From: Clostridia bacterium
Lineage (GTDB): Bacteria; Bacillota; Clostridia; Oscillospirales; CAG-272
Assembly: GCA_017450965.1 (NCBI GenBank)
Contig: JAFSSQ010000087.1
Span: forward strand, 1-46,374
Length of the DNA stretch: 46,374 nt
Direction of reading: 5' to 3'
Positions 24,902 through 32,548 of this stretch are shown piece by piece. The stretch's first letter is position 1. Each line of letters starts with the position of its first letter. The position numbers and the translations under genes are program-made. Under the pieces are notes generated by a model. The model saw nothing but the letters and a program-made list of their open reading frames with translations. It searched no databases and had not been told where the DNA came from.

Positions 24902-25834
24902 TTATGACAGATGCTTCGTGAAATAGGAATAGGCGTTTTGGAAAAAGACCTTCTCCAGGGTTTTGTGCGGGATCCCGTTTTCCTCTAAATAGGAAAAGAG
25001 GGAAGGGATCGAGCCGATGCCGTCGACTCCGTCGGGCAGATCGGTCCCGTCGAAATCGCAGCCGAACGCGACCGCGCTCTCCGGCGCGGCGGAGAGAAAA
25101 TGCGCGAGGTGCGCGAGGATATCCTCCCGCGTGCAGCGCTCGGCGGAGCGAAGATGCTCCCGGCAGAGGGAGAGGCCGACGATCCCGCCGGCTTTGACCA
25201 GCTTGGAAAGGAGCGGATCGGGCAGGTTGCGCGAGTGAGCGTTGACCGCTCGGGAGTCCGAATGGGTGGCGATCACGGGAAACCCGTGTTTTTCGGCGAG
25301 AAAAAGGATCTCCTCGGCCGAGGCGTCGGAGGCGTGGGAGAGATCGAGGATCGCGCCGAGCTCGCCGAAACGGCGGACCGCGGCGCGGCCGAACGCGCTC
25401 AGTCCTTCGTCGGTATCGTGCGCCCCGCCGATCGAAGAAACGCCCGCCCAAAGGGGCGTGACCACGCGCACACCGCACGAAAAGAGAAGGTCAACGTTGG
25501 CAAGATCGCCGCAGAGGAGCCGGGCGTCCTCCAGCGTGAGGAGAAATCCGCGCCGCCCGGCAAAGGAGCGAAACCCGTCGCCGGTCAAAATCGGGCAGGC
25601 GTTTTTTTTCGCTTCGGCGCGGAAATACCGCTCGCTCTCGAAAAAGACGGCAAGCGCTTCTTCGTCGGAATAGCGGCGGTCGCTCCAGATCGCGGCGCAT
25701 TGCAGATAGCGGGAAAGGCCAGCCGCGCGGTCAAGATCGACGTGGAGAGCATTCTTTTCAAGCTCGCTTCCGGTCTGCCAGAGGCGGAGCGGGGTATCGC
25801 AGTGAAGATCAAAAAAGGAGAGAGGTGTCGTCAA
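24902..25834 (-). CDS. Membrane dipeptidase family (M19) peptidase
   Basis: A TTG at 25834 overlaps the yraN stop as TTGA, and it gives a normal M19 N-terminus (SFFDLHCDTPLRLWQTG); the frame stays open further upstream but that part overlaps yraN. The product is 310 residues. Zinc ligands are seen in FDLHCDT (H and D), LTLEDA (E), ATHSDSRAV (H) and AFGCDFDGTDLPDGVDG. The family hydrolyses dipeptides, including some with D-residues. Cell location and substrate are not evident; there is no signal peptide. Confidence 0.88.
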   Translation of the reverse strand: MTTPLSFFDLHCDTPLRLWQTGSELEKNALHVDLDRAAGLSRYLQCAAIWSDRRYSDEEALAVFFESERYFRAEAKKNACPILTGDGFRSFAGRRGFLLTLEDARLLCGDLANVDLLFSCGVRVVTPLWAGVSSIGGAHDTDEGLSAFGRAAVRRFGELGAILDLSHASDASAEEILFLAEKHGFPVIATHSDSRAVNAHSRNLPDPLLSKLVKAGGIVGLSLCREHLRSAERCTREDILAHLAHFLSAAPESAVAFGCDFDGTDLPDGVDGIGSIPSLFSYLEENGIPHKTLEKVFFQNAYSYFTKHLS

Positions 25835-26256
25835 GGGCGTTTTCTCCGTTTCAGGCGGGTATTTCCGGTCACGGCGCCTTCGATCTGCTCGATCGCCAAA
25901 ACGCGCCGGTCCGGGGCAAGATAGACCTCGATCACGTCGATGCGGGGGACGTAGGGAGGGGAGTAGCGCTTCATATAGGCGTTGACCGCCATAAGAAGGT
26001 TGCGTTTTTTGGCGCTGTCGACCATGCCGGACGCGCGGCCGACGTAACTTTCCCACGGTTTTTCCCCGTCCGGATCCCGGCAAAGACGCGTCTTGACCTC
26101 AACAAAAACAAGATACTCATCTGTTTGACAGATGATGTCTGCTTCCTTCATTCCGATCCGGCGATTTTGCTCAAGGATCCGGTATCCGAGTTTGATAAGA
26201 TATTCGGCGGCGGCGAGCTCGCCCGCTTTGCCGACGGCTTTGATCGGCAGCATCAT
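25831..26256 (-). CDS. YraN family putative endonuclease (UPF0102)
   Basis: The ATG at 26256 overlaps the rnhB stop (ATGA), giving 141 residues; an upstream ATG would run into rnhB. The family pattern is clear: GKAGELAAAEYLIKLGYRIL, then MKEADIICQTDEYLVFVEVK, which provides the E/D/ExK residues of a PD-(D/E)XK nuclease fold. YraN is usually next to rnhB, as here. Its role is unknown; links to DNA uptake or repair are suggestions from related bacteria. Confidence 0.9.
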   Translation of the reverse strand: MMLPIKAVGKAGELAAAEYLIKLGYRILEQNRRIGMKEADIICQTDEYLVFVEVKTRLCRDPDGEKPWESYVGRASGMVDSAKKRNLLMAVNAYMKRYSPPYVPRIDVIEVYLAPDRRVLAIEQIEGAVTGNTRLKRRKRP

Positions 26257-26852
26257 TTGGCAAGGAAAGAGAGGAAAGAGCGGCGATGCTCGGGGCAAGG
26301 GCCGATCTCCCGCAGGATCCGTCTGTGTTCCTCCGTCGGATACCCCTTGTGCTGTTCAAAGTGATAGGCGGGATAGCGGAGGGCGAGCTCTTTCATATAC
26401 CGGTCGCGCGAGACCTTCGCTAAGATCGAGGCGGCCGCGACGGAAGGGGAAAGGGAATCCCCCTTGATCAGTGTAACGGTATGGAAGGGAAACCCGCGGG
26501 AGGTGTTCCCGTCCACGATGCCCGCGTCCGGCGCCGGCGAAAGGAGAGCCGCGGCGCGGCGCATTGCCAGCATAGAGGCGTTGAGAATATTGATCTCGTC
26601 GATCTCGGCGGCTTCGGCGTAGGCGATCCCGCAGGAAACGGCCTCCCGCAGGATGATCTCATAAAGCGCCTCGCGCTTTTTCTCCGAGAGTTTTTTGGAA
26701 TCGTTCAGGCCGTCGATCAGGAGTCCGTCCGGGAGAACGACCGCCGCGGCGTAAACGCGGCCGGCAAGCGGTCCGCGGCCGGCTTCGTCCATTCCGCACA
26801 CAACAGCGTAACCTTCGCGCTTGAGCGCGTTTTCATAGTCATATCCGAGCAT
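26253..26852 (-). CDS. rnhB: Ribonuclease HII
   Basis: I use the ATG at 26852, which gives 199 residues and the proper start of the domain; the longer frame overlaps rbgA. The acidic metal-binding residues are in [20 protein letters not shown] (Asp, Glu) and later IVDGN and [20 protein letters not shown]. RNase HII removes ribonucleotides and RNA primers embedded in DNA. Overlap with rbgA is 14 bases and with yraN is four bases, so all three are coupled. Confidence 0.95.
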   Translation of the reverse strand: MLGYDYENALKREGYAVVCGMDEAGRGPLAGRVYAAAVVLPDGLLIDGLNDSKKLSEKKREALYEIILREAVSCGIAYAEAAEIDEINILNASMLAMRRAAALLSPAPDAGIVDGNTSRGFPFHTVTLIKGDSLSPSVAAASILAKVSRDRYMKELALRYPAYHFEQHKGYPTEEHRRILREIGPCPEHRRSFLSFLAK

Positions 26853-27720
26853 CGGCGTCCTCCGGTCTCTCCAGCGAGATGCGCCCGATCCGGGCACATC
26901 GGAATTCGTCAAGCAGCGTAAGAGCGGCGCGGGCGGTATCCGGCTCCCCGCCGGAAACAAGAAAGCCGCGGCGTCGCGCGATCTCCTCCACGATCCGGTA
27001 ACCGGTCTCCGCTTCGGAAAGAAAAGCGGCGTCCAGCTTGTAGCGCTCGGCCAACTTCTGCGGGTACAGCTCCCGCAGACGGAGCGCGAGCTTGGCGGCA
27101 AGCTCCTCCTCGTCGAGGATCTCCTTGCGGATCGTACCGGTAAACGCGAGATGCTCCGCGATGCGCCGCGAGCCGAACTTCGGCCACAGGACACCCGGCA
27201 TGTCAAGAAGCTCCATATCGCCCGCGGTGACCCACTGCTTGTCGCGGGTCACGCCGGGGCGGTTTTCCGTTTTGGCAAGCTTTTGCCCGGCCAGACGGTT
27301 GAGGAGGGAGGATTTGCCCACGTTCGGGATCCCGAGGATCATCAGGCGGATGTGTTTTCCTTTCAGACCCCGTTCTTCCCAGTGCGCCAGCTTCTCCCGC
27401 AGGATCGAGCGCGCGGCGGATCGGATCGAGGAAACGCCCTCGCCCGTCGTGCAGTCGGTCAACAGGACGTTTCGCCCCTGTTTTTTGTAAAAGGCAAGCC
27501 AGCTGCGGCTGACCTCCGGATCGGCGAGGGAGGCTTTGTTGAGAAGGGTGAGAAGAGGTTTTCCCTCGGTCAGACGGTAGATCTCGGGGTTGCGCGAGCT
27601 TTCCGGGATCCGCGCGTCCCGCAGTTCAAGCACGAGATCGACGTCTCGCAGGTTTTCCGCGATCAGATAGCGGGTTTTCTGCATATGACCGGGGAACCAC
27701 TGGATTTCCTTTTCCGGCAT
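26839..27720 (-). CDS. rbgA: Ribosome biogenesis GTPase RbgA (YlqF)
   Basis: The product is 293 residues. It begins [16 protein letters not shown], typical of RbgA. The GTPase motifs are circularly permuted: G4 as [10 protein letters not shown] (about 57-66), then G1 [17 protein letters not shown] (about 127-143), and G3 [10 protein letters not shown]. RbgA is needed for late 50S assembly. AAAGGAGA lies before the ATG. It is followed by rnhB and preceded by lepB, the conserved Firmicutes order. Confidence 0.95.
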   Translation of the reverse strand: MPEKEIQWFPGHMQKTRYLIAENLRDVDLVLELRDARIPESSRNPEIYRLTEGKPLLTLLNKASLADPEVSRSWLAFYKKQGRNVLLTDCTTGEGVSSIRSAARSILREKLAHWEERGLKGKHIRLMILGIPNVGKSSLLNRLAGQKLAKTENRPGVTRDKQWVTAGDMELLDMPGVLWPKFGSRRIAEHLAFTGTIRKEILDEEELAAKLALRLRELYPQKLAERYKLDAAFLSEAETGYRIVEEIARRRGFLVSGGEPDTARAALTLLDEFRCARIGRISLERPEDADARI

Positions 27721-27734
27721 AAGATCTCCTTTGT

Positions 27735-29066
27735 TTAATTGACGAATCCGAGACGGTCGACGGGGAGCATCCGGAAGATGACCTTGCCGATGATGGTATC
27801 CCGTTTGACAAAGCCGATCGAGTAGCTGCGGCTGTCAAGCGAATGGTTGCGGTTGTCCCCCATGCAGAAATAGCAGTCCTCCGGGACCCGGAGGGGATAG
27901 GTATGGTCGGAAAGGACCTGGGACGTATTCAGATCGAAGCGGACGTGATCCGATTCGTCGAGCGGTTCGGCGGTTGCCAGCGCTTCTTCGCTGTCCGCCA
28001 CCTTCACCGTCATCGTTTTGTCGCTGTGGAACTCGATATCGATCCATTGACCGGATACCGCGATCACGCGCTTGACGATCGGCTCCTTGCGGCCGGAGTC
28101 GAGATTTTGAAAAACGAGGATATCCCCCTGTTCCGGCGTGTAGAAGAGATCGCTGACGATGAGGAGATCGTCTTCGAGCAGCGTGGTTTCCATCGAAGCG
28201 CCCACAACGCGCGTGGGACGCATCACAAAGGAAAAGAGAAAGAGGACGCAGCAGCAGGAGATCAGCAGCATCTCAAACCAGTCGAAAAAGAGCGCCGCGC
28301 TTTTGTAAAACGGTTTTTTGATGCGCTCGGACCGGTCGTAAGAGGAAACGTAGTCGAGGACGATCTCGCCGCTTTGCTTGCTGTCGGTATAGTCGTAGGA
28401 TTCTTTCCGATGAGTCCCGGTTATAAGGTTTTGGTCGGCGCGGATGCGCTGCGCCTCGTCGGCTTCGGACTCTTCGATCGAATAAAGCAGAAAGAGCAGG
28501 TTTCGGCATCCGTCAAGCGAGATCCCGGTCTTTTTTGCGCTTCGGAGCGTGAAGACATCCTCGGATACGGAAAAGGAAGCGGCGCTGGAATAGACAAAGA
28601 AGGGTATCTCGCCTTTCCCCTCGCTCTCGTTGCCATCGGAGAGGAGGAAAGCGAGCTTGAAGGAATCGCCGGCGGAAGCGAGAAAAGAGATCAGCGGAGA
28701 AAGAAAGTCAGAGTCAAAGCGTTCCAAGAGATTTTTCGACAGGGAAGAGGGCTTCCCGCCGAAATCAAGAGAAAGCTCAAGCGCGAGATCGCCGTTTTCG
28801 TGAGTGTAAAAGTCCTTGAGGAAAGCAAGGATCCCGTCCAGTTTTTCCGGCGTGTCGGAATACACGGCTTCCGAGAGAATGGAAAAACCGTAAACGTCTT
28901 TGAAATCGGACAGCTGCGTCTTCTCGTCGGTAAAAAGTCCCGCGGCGCTCTCGGCGGCGAGGCGGTCAAGGCAGGGTGTGTCCGCCTTTTCCAGAATATC
29001 AAAAACGGAACACCGGTCGGCTGCGTTGACGGTGATCCCGCGTAAGATGAGAATCAGGTGTTTCAT
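27735..29066 (-). CDS. lepB: Signal peptidase I with an N-terminal phosphatase/phosphoglycerate-mutase-like domain
   Basis: The product is 443 residues, far longer than usual clostridial LepB (about 180-200). The C-terminal half is a clear type I signal peptidase: membrane helix about 258-281, catalytic Ser291 in [10 protein letters not shown], Lys332 in [12 protein letters not shown], and [11 protein letters not shown] at 403-413. The first 205 or so residues do not belong to that family. They begin with a beta strand LILILRGI and then [16 protein letters not shown], like the ApgM phosphoglycerate mutase/alkaline phosphatase fold, and later have [20 protein letters not shown]. The metal ligands expected at DG and DH are missing, so that half may be a pseudoenzyme. 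The peptidase call is secure; the N-terminal call is tentative. Confidence 0.82.
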   Translation of the reverse strand: MKHLILILRGITVNAADRCSVFDILEKADTPCLDRLAAESAAGLFTDEKTQLSDFKDVYGFSILSEAVYSDTPEKLDGILAFLKDFYTHENGDLALELSLDFGGKPSSLSKNLLERFDSDFLSPLISFLASAGDSFKLAFLLSDGNESEGKGEIPFFVYSSAASFSVSEDVFTLRSAKKTGISLDGCRNLLFLLYSIEESEADEAQRIRADQNLITGTHRKESYDYTDSKQSGEIVLDYVSSYDRSERIKKPFYKSAALFFDWFEMLLISCCCVLFLFSFVMRPTRVVGASMETTLLEDDLLIVSDLFYTPEQGDILVFQNLDSGRKEPIVKRVIAVSGQWIDIEFHSDKTMTVKVADSEEALATAEPLDESDHVRFDLNTSQVLSDHTYPLRVPEDCYFCMGDNRNHSLDSRSYSIGFVKRDTIIGKVIFRMLPVDRLGFVN

Positions 29067-29099
29067 GACAGTCGTTCCCCTATACTGTGAATATAATAT

Positions 29100-29128
29100 A
29101 TTTTAGCATAGTAGATTCCCAAAATCAA
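29100..29128 (-). promoter_or_regulatory. Promoter of the lepB-to-metallophosphoesterase run
   Basis: On the - strand TTGATT (29128-29123) and TAAAAT (29105-29100) are spaced 17 bp. AGGGGA lies before the lepB ATG at 29066. Confidence 0.65.
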
Positions 29129-29209
29129 CACGAAATTGTGAGAAAAAACCGATCCGAACCGATAAAAAATCGGAGAAAACGGCGATTTTGATTTTCTTTT
29201 AAAAAACTC

Positions 29210-29238
29210 TTGCATTTTGGATCGGGATATTGTATAAT
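29210..29238 (+). promoter_or_regulatory. Sigma-A-type promoter of rplS
   Basis: TTGCAT (29210-29215) and a perfect TATAAT (29233-29238) are spaced 17 bp. The predicted start is near 29245, giving a leader of about 80 nt. Confidence 0.8.
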
Positions 29239-29244
29239 AAACAA

Positions 29245-29325
29245 GCTTGCGGGATTTTTCCCGTTATTGTCAGAACAGTCCGCTGCCACGCTCGGTACGA
29301 ATGTTCGGTATTTAAGGAGGAGCCC
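29245..29325 (+). promoter_or_regulatory. rplS 5' leader, possible L19 autoregulatory leader
   Basis: The leader of about 80 nt contains AGAACA, which can pair with TGTTCG some 25 nt on. CCG-x-CGG between them allows a nested or pseudoknotted helix. It ends with AAGGAGGA before the ATG at 29326. Firmicutes rplS leaders of similar length are known to bind L19. I cannot confirm a match to that RNA family by eye. Confidence 0.35.
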
Positions 29326-29667
29326 ATGACTAAACTTGAGGCTTTTGCAAACGAGCAATTGAAGGAAACTCTGCCGGAGTTCGGGATCGGCGACACGGTG
29401 AGAGTCCACAACCGCATCAAAGAAGGAAACCGGGAAAGGATCCAGATGTACGAAGGTACCGTGATCGCCCGTCACGGCGGCGGTATTTCCGAGACGTTTA
29501 CGGTCCGTCGCGTTTCCTACGGCTGCGGCGTGGAAAAAACGTTCCCGATCCATTCCCCCAACGTCGCTCAGGTGGACGTGGTGCGCCGCGGTAAAGTCCG
29601 CCGCGCAAAGCTCTACTATCTGCGCGATAAGATCGGCAAGGACGCCAAGGTCAAATCCGGCATCTGA
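29326..29667 (+). CDS. rplS: 50S ribosomal protein L19
   Basis: The product is 113 residues, normal for L19. The family pattern is plain: [60 protein letters not shown], and [17 protein letters not shown]19 sits at the 30S-50S interface. The start has AAGGAGGA upstream. The usual upstream neighbours (rpsP, rimM, trmD) are absent; the gene is monocistronic between its own promoter and terminator. Confidence 0.97.
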   Translation: MTKLEAFANEQLKETLPEFGIGDTVRVHNRIKEGNRERIQMYEGTVIARHGGGISETFTVRRVSYGCGVEKTFPIHSPNVAQVDVVRRGKVRRAKLYYLRDKIGKDAKVKSGI

Positions 29668-29673
29668 AACCAG

Positions 29674-29703
29674 AAAAAAAGACCCGTTTCCGGGTCTTTT
29701 TTT
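29674..29703. terminator. Bidirectional terminator after rplS
   Basis: A-run plus GACCCG (29674-29686) pairs with CGGGTC plus T-run (29691-29703) around TTTC. It works for rplS and for the convergent ECF gene that ends at 29708. Confidence 0.88.
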
Positions 29704-29707
29704 GCGC

Positions 29708-30319
29708 TTATTTGCGGAAACGGCCGGCGACAAGGTCGCTGACGCGCACGATCACGGGCGCAAGGACGATATTGAAGATCAGTTCAAAGATGAAATTAAA
29801 CCCGATGAGAACGGTGATCACAAAGGTAAGCGGATTGCCGGGGAAGGGAACGCCGATCGCCTCGGCGATATTCGGGATCGCGTCGTAGAAGAAAACCATG
29901 CACCCGGCAAGGAATAGTCCGGTGTTGACGACGGGGCAAACGACCGCGGCGGCAAGAACGCCGACGTATTTGTTGATCTTTTTGCAGAGGAGATACACAA
30001 GTCCGGCCAAAGCGCCCGCCGCGGTCCCTTTGACAAGGACGGTCACGACGGTTCCGAAGGGATTGTAGGTCAGAAAAAGTGCGGCGTCGCCGGAGAGAAG
30101 GACGGTCACGGAGAAGACGAGCCCGAGCCAGCCGCCGGCGAGCGGCCCGTGCAAAACGGCGCCGAGCACGATCGGCACGAGGACGAGGGAAACGGAGAAG
30201 GGACCGAAGCGGATAAAGGACCCGAGTAGCTGGAGAACGATGACGACCGCGGTCAACAGTCCGAGCTGGACGACGGTCAGCGTGGTCTTTGCGCGCTTGT
30301 CCGATGGAGATTGCTGCAT
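29708..30319 (-). CDS. ECF transporter S component, possibly for pantothenate
   Basis: The product is 203 residues with about six membrane helices after a short basic start (TLTVVQLGLLTAVVIVLQLL). The phrases FGPFSVSLVLVPIVLGAVL and NPFGTVVTVLVKGTAAGALAG are typical of substrate-binding S components, which dock on shared EcfA/EcfT energy units encoded elsewhere. The gene directly upstream on the same strand is coaX, and the two share an unusual AT-rich repeat motif. I therefore infer pantothenate as substrate; other vitamins are possible. GGAGGTAT lies before the ATG. Confidence 0.82.
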   Translation of the reverse strand: MQQSPSDKRAKTTLTVVQLGLLTAVVIVLQLLGSFIRFGPFSVSLVLVPIVLGAVLHGPLAGGWLGLVFSVTVLLSGDAALFLTYNPFGTVVTVLVKGTAAGALAGLVYLLCKKINKYVGVLAAAVVCPVVNTGLFLAGCMVFFYDAIPNIAEAIGVPFPGNPLTFVITVLIGFNFIFELIFNIVLAPVIVRVSDLVAGRFRK

Positions 30320-30422
30320 AAGGATACCTCCGGGACTTGAACCCGATGCTGCCTTCCGATTAAAAAACCGGTAAAGCGCATGTAAGATTTATGATACAGC
30401 CTTGCGGCGATCACACAATAAG

Positions 30423-30455
30423 ATTTTGTATAATAAATATATGATTTTGTATTAT
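30423..30455. promoter_or_regulatory. Direct repeat of the ATTTTGTATAAT half-site before the ECF gene
   Basis: ATTTTGTATAATAA (30423-30436) and ATTTTGTATTAT (30444-30455) are 21 bp apart, two helical turns, and overlap the coaX stop. The same half-site builds the palindrome upstream of coaX at 31256-31287. On the - strand they contain TATTAT/TTATAC -10-like sequences for the ECF gene. They look like binding sites of one regulator or promoter-embedded operators. Confidence 0.5.
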
Positions 30456-31231
30456 TTTCGACGGTTTTTGTCGTAGAGAGCCACCGCGCCGCGCAGGGTG
30501 AGATCCTCAACTACCGGGATGGAGCGGCGGCAGTACGGCAGGACTTGTCCGGCATGGCCTCCGGTCGCGACGAGCGAAAGCGGCTCGCCGTCGGGCGAAA
30601 GCTCGGTCCAGAGCCTGTCGATCAGCCCGTCGATCATCGCGGCGTGCCCGTAAATGAGGCCGCTCTGTATACTCTCGTCCGAGTTGAGGCCGATCAGCGC
30701 GGAAGGGCCGGAAAGCGGCGTTTCGGTGAGGAGGGCGGCGGACCGGGAGAGCGCGGCGGCGGAAACGCCGAGGCCCGGATGGATGATCGCGCCGGAGAGC
30801 GCGCCGCTCCGGTCAACGGCGGTAAAGGTGGTAGCCGTGCCGAGGTCGACTACGACGAACGGAGGGGCAAGGATCTCCTTCGCCGCCGCAACGTTTGCAA
30901 CGAGATCCGCGCCGAGCTGGGCGTGGAGGTCGATGCGGATGGGAAAGCCCGTCCGGGTCCCGGCGCCGATCAGAAAGGGTTTTGCGCCGGTGATCTCCTC
31001 GGCGGCGCGTGCGATCGGCGCGGTGAGCGACGGTACGACGGACGCGATCACGGCGGCGGAAACGGAAAGCGCCGGATCCGACTCCGTGAGAAACCGGCTG
31101 ATAAGCAGCCGGTATTCGTCCGAACTGCGCGCGGGCGAGGCGGCGAAACGAAAGCGGCAGAGGGAGGATCGCGTATCATCGTAAACCGCGCATTTGACGG
31201 CGGAATTGCCGATATCAACGGCTAACAGCAT
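30452..31231 (-). CDS. coaX: Type III pantothenate kinase
   Basis: I use the ATG at 31231, which has AAAGGGGG upstream; the product is 259 residues. The ASKHA-fold P-loop is MLLAVDIGNSAVKCAVYD at the N-terminus. The pantothenate-binding and catalytic region is PPFVVVDLGTATTFTAVDR, then GAIIHPGLGVSAAALS. CoaX phosphorylates pantothenate, the first step of CoA synthesis, and uses a monovalent cation. It is not feedback-inhibited by CoA in known cases, so transcriptional control through the upstream palindrome would make sense. An ECF S component lies downstream. Confidence 0.94.
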   Translation of the reverse strand: MLLAVDIGNSAVKCAVYDDTRSSLCRFRFAASPARSSDEYRLLISRFLTESDPALSVSAAVIASVVPSLTAPIARAAEEITGAKPFLIGAGTRTGFPIRIDLHAQLGADLVANVAAAKEILAPPFVVVDLGTATTFTAVDRSGALSGAIIHPGLGVSAAALSRSAALLTETPLSGPSALIGLNSDESIQSGLIYGHAAMIDGLIDRLWTELSPDGEPLSLVATGGHAGQVLPYCRRSIPVVEDLTLRGAVALYDKNRRK

Positions 31232-31255
31232 AAAATCCCCCTTTTCCACTTCCCT

Positions 31256-31287
31256 TAATTATACAAAATTTGCATTTTGTATAATTA
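31256..31287. promoter_or_regulatory. 14-bp-arm palindrome upstream of coaX (operator candidate)
   Basis: TAATTATACAAAAT (31256-31269) and ATTTTGTATAATTA (31274-31287) are perfect inverted repeats around TTGC. On the - strand the proximal arm contains TATAAT (31263-31258), so a bound protein would cover the coaX -10. The arms match the half-sites in front of the ECF gene. No T-run follows either arm, so a terminator is unlikely. Confidence 0.6.
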
Positions 31288-31352
31288 TATTACACACGGA
31301 CGCGGGCAATGCCCTGCGCTTTTTTCCATTTTATCACAATGGATCCCGCAAG

Positions 31353-31628
31353 TCAATCCCGTATCACGCGCATTGTTTTCTTTTGTTTCTCACGTTTGTA
31401 TTTTTCTTTGGTCGCTTCACCGCCGCGCAGATGGCGTTCCTCTTTGTTGATCTGCAGGATCCGGCGCACCTCGGAGGCGAGCGCCGGGTCTACCTCCTGC
31501 AGTTTTTCCGTTACGTCCTTATGTACCGTGCTTTTGCTGACGCCGTACCGCTGTCCCGCCGTCCGTACGGTTGCGTGATGCGCGATGATATATTCCGCGA
31601 GTTTTTCGCACCGGTCTTTTGAATCCAC
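31353..31628 (-). CDS. spoIIID: Sporulation transcriptional regulator SpoIIID
   Basis: I prefer the GTG at 31628 (91 residues) with AAGGGA upstream. An earlier GTG at 31661 would fall inside the predicted -10 of its own promoter. The helix-turn-helix is ATVRTAGQRYGVSKSTVHKD, and the family tail EERHLRGGEATKEKYK is present. SpoIIID is a mother-cell DNA-binding protein that acts after sigma-E, turning some sigma-E genes off and helping sigK on. The clean sigma-E-like promoter upstream fits this cascade. Confidence 0.94.
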   Translation of the reverse strand: MDSKDRCEKLAEYIIAHHATVRTAGQRYGVSKSTVHKDVTEKLQEVDPALASEVRRILQINKEERHLRGGEATKEKYKREKQKKTMRVIRD

Positions 31629-31659
31629 GTTTGTTCTTCCCTTCTGTATGGTTTGTTTC

Positions 31660-31688
31660 ACTCTATGCGTTTTGTCCCGGATTTATCC
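31660..31688 (-). promoter_or_regulatory. Sigma-E-like promoter for spoIIID
   Basis: On the - strand GGATAAA (31688-31682) and CATAGAGT (31667-31660) are separated by 14 bp. They resemble the sigma-E consensus (ATA core at -35, CATACAnT at -10). No sigma-A pair was seen in this orientation. The start would lie about 25 nt before the GTG at 31628. Confidence 0.5.
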
Positions 31689-31694
31689 GTTTTC

Positions 31695-31723
31695 TTGACA
31701 GAAAAAAGGTTTTGTGATATAGT
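31695..31723 (+). promoter_or_regulatory. Sigma-A-type promoter for the second SpoU methyltransferase
   Basis: A perfect TTGACA (31695-31700) and TATAGT (31718-31723) are spaced 17 bp, divergent from the spoIIID promoter. Confidence 0.78.
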
Positions 31724-31743
31724 ATTCCCATCCTTTAGAAAGA

Positions 31744-32538
31744 ATGGAAAAAGAAATGAGAGAAGACGAAGTCGTCTTCGAGGGGTTCAACGCTCTGCGC
31801 TCGGTCATTTGCGGAGCGGAGGCGTCTCTGTCCGGACGCACCGTCGGCGCCGTTTATTTTGACAGAGAGAAACTCCCGAAAAAACAATATGAATACGCCT
31901 GGCTGAACGAAAAAGCCAAAGCGGACGGCTTTGAGCTCGTTCTCTGCGGCGCGGACCGGATCGCGGAGCTTGCCTCAACGGAGACCCACGGCGGGATCGT
32001 CGGGACCGCCTCGCCGCGCAAACCGCTTGGGGCAAAAGAGCTTTCCGCGCTGCTCAACGGGGGAAAAACCGGCCGGATCGTCTTTGCCGTCGAGGGGATC
32101 GAGGACCCCTACAACCTCGGGTTTCTCCTCCGTTCGGTCTACGCCTTCGGCTGTGATACCGTTCTCCTTCCCCCTTCCGTACGGTTCGGCGCCGACTCGG
32201 TCGTCTGCCGCGCGTCCGCCGGCGCGTCCGAGCGAATGCATCTCGCCTTTTCCGATCTCCGGGAGAGCGTTTCTCTCTTTCGCGCACACGGCTATCGGGT
32301 CCTTGCCGCCGCGGAAAAAAACGCCGTTTCCCTGGAGGAGGCGGATCTCTCTCTTCCGCTTCTTTTGCTGATCGGCGGGGAAAAGAGGGGACTTTCCTCT
32401 TCCCTCTTCGCTCTGTGCGACGGCGCGGTCCGCATCGACTACGCGCGCCCCGTGTTTGCCTCTCTCTCCGCCGCTTCCGCCGCCGCGGTCCTCGCCTACG
32501 AGAGCGCGCGGCGAAACGGTTTGATCCGGAAAAAATAA
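31744..32538 (+). CDS. SpoU/TrmH-family RNA 2'-O-methyltransferase
   Basis: The product is 264 residues (an ATG four codons later is also possible). The N-terminal substrate domain starts VVFEGFNALRSVICG. The SPOUT motifs are VEGIEDPYNLGFLLRSVYAF, LLIGGEKRGLSSSLF and a diverged motif 3 (VFASLSAASAAAVLAY), where the usual Asn of SLNVS is replaced by an SLSAAS sequence. That change hints at altered cofactor or substrate handling. It is a second family member besides RlmB at 1.4 kb; the target RNA is unknown. The damaged HAD gene follows 10 bases later. Confidence 0.85.
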   Translation: MEKEMREDEVVFEGFNALRSVICGAEASLSGRTVGAVYFDREKLPKKQYEYAWLNEKAKADGFELVLCGADRIAELASTETHGGIVGTASPRKPLGAKELSALLNGGKTGRIVFAVEGIEDPYNLGFLLRSVYAFGCDTVLLPPSVRFGADSVVCRASAGASERMHLAFSDLRESVSLFRAHGYRVLAAAEKNAVSLEEADLSLPLLLLIGGEKRGLSSSLFALCDGAVRIDYARPVFASLSAASAAAVLAYESARRNGLIRKK

Positions 32539-32548
32539 GGAGTAACCC

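Noticed and set aside
30322..30346. T-arm-like hairpin TCGGG-TTCAAGT-CCCGG with a 3' acceptor-like strand on the - strand, before the ECF gene
   Set aside because: No matching 5' acceptor strand, D-arm or proper anticodon arm upstream; the GGAGG also serves as the SD of the ECF gene, so it is more likely part of its leader.
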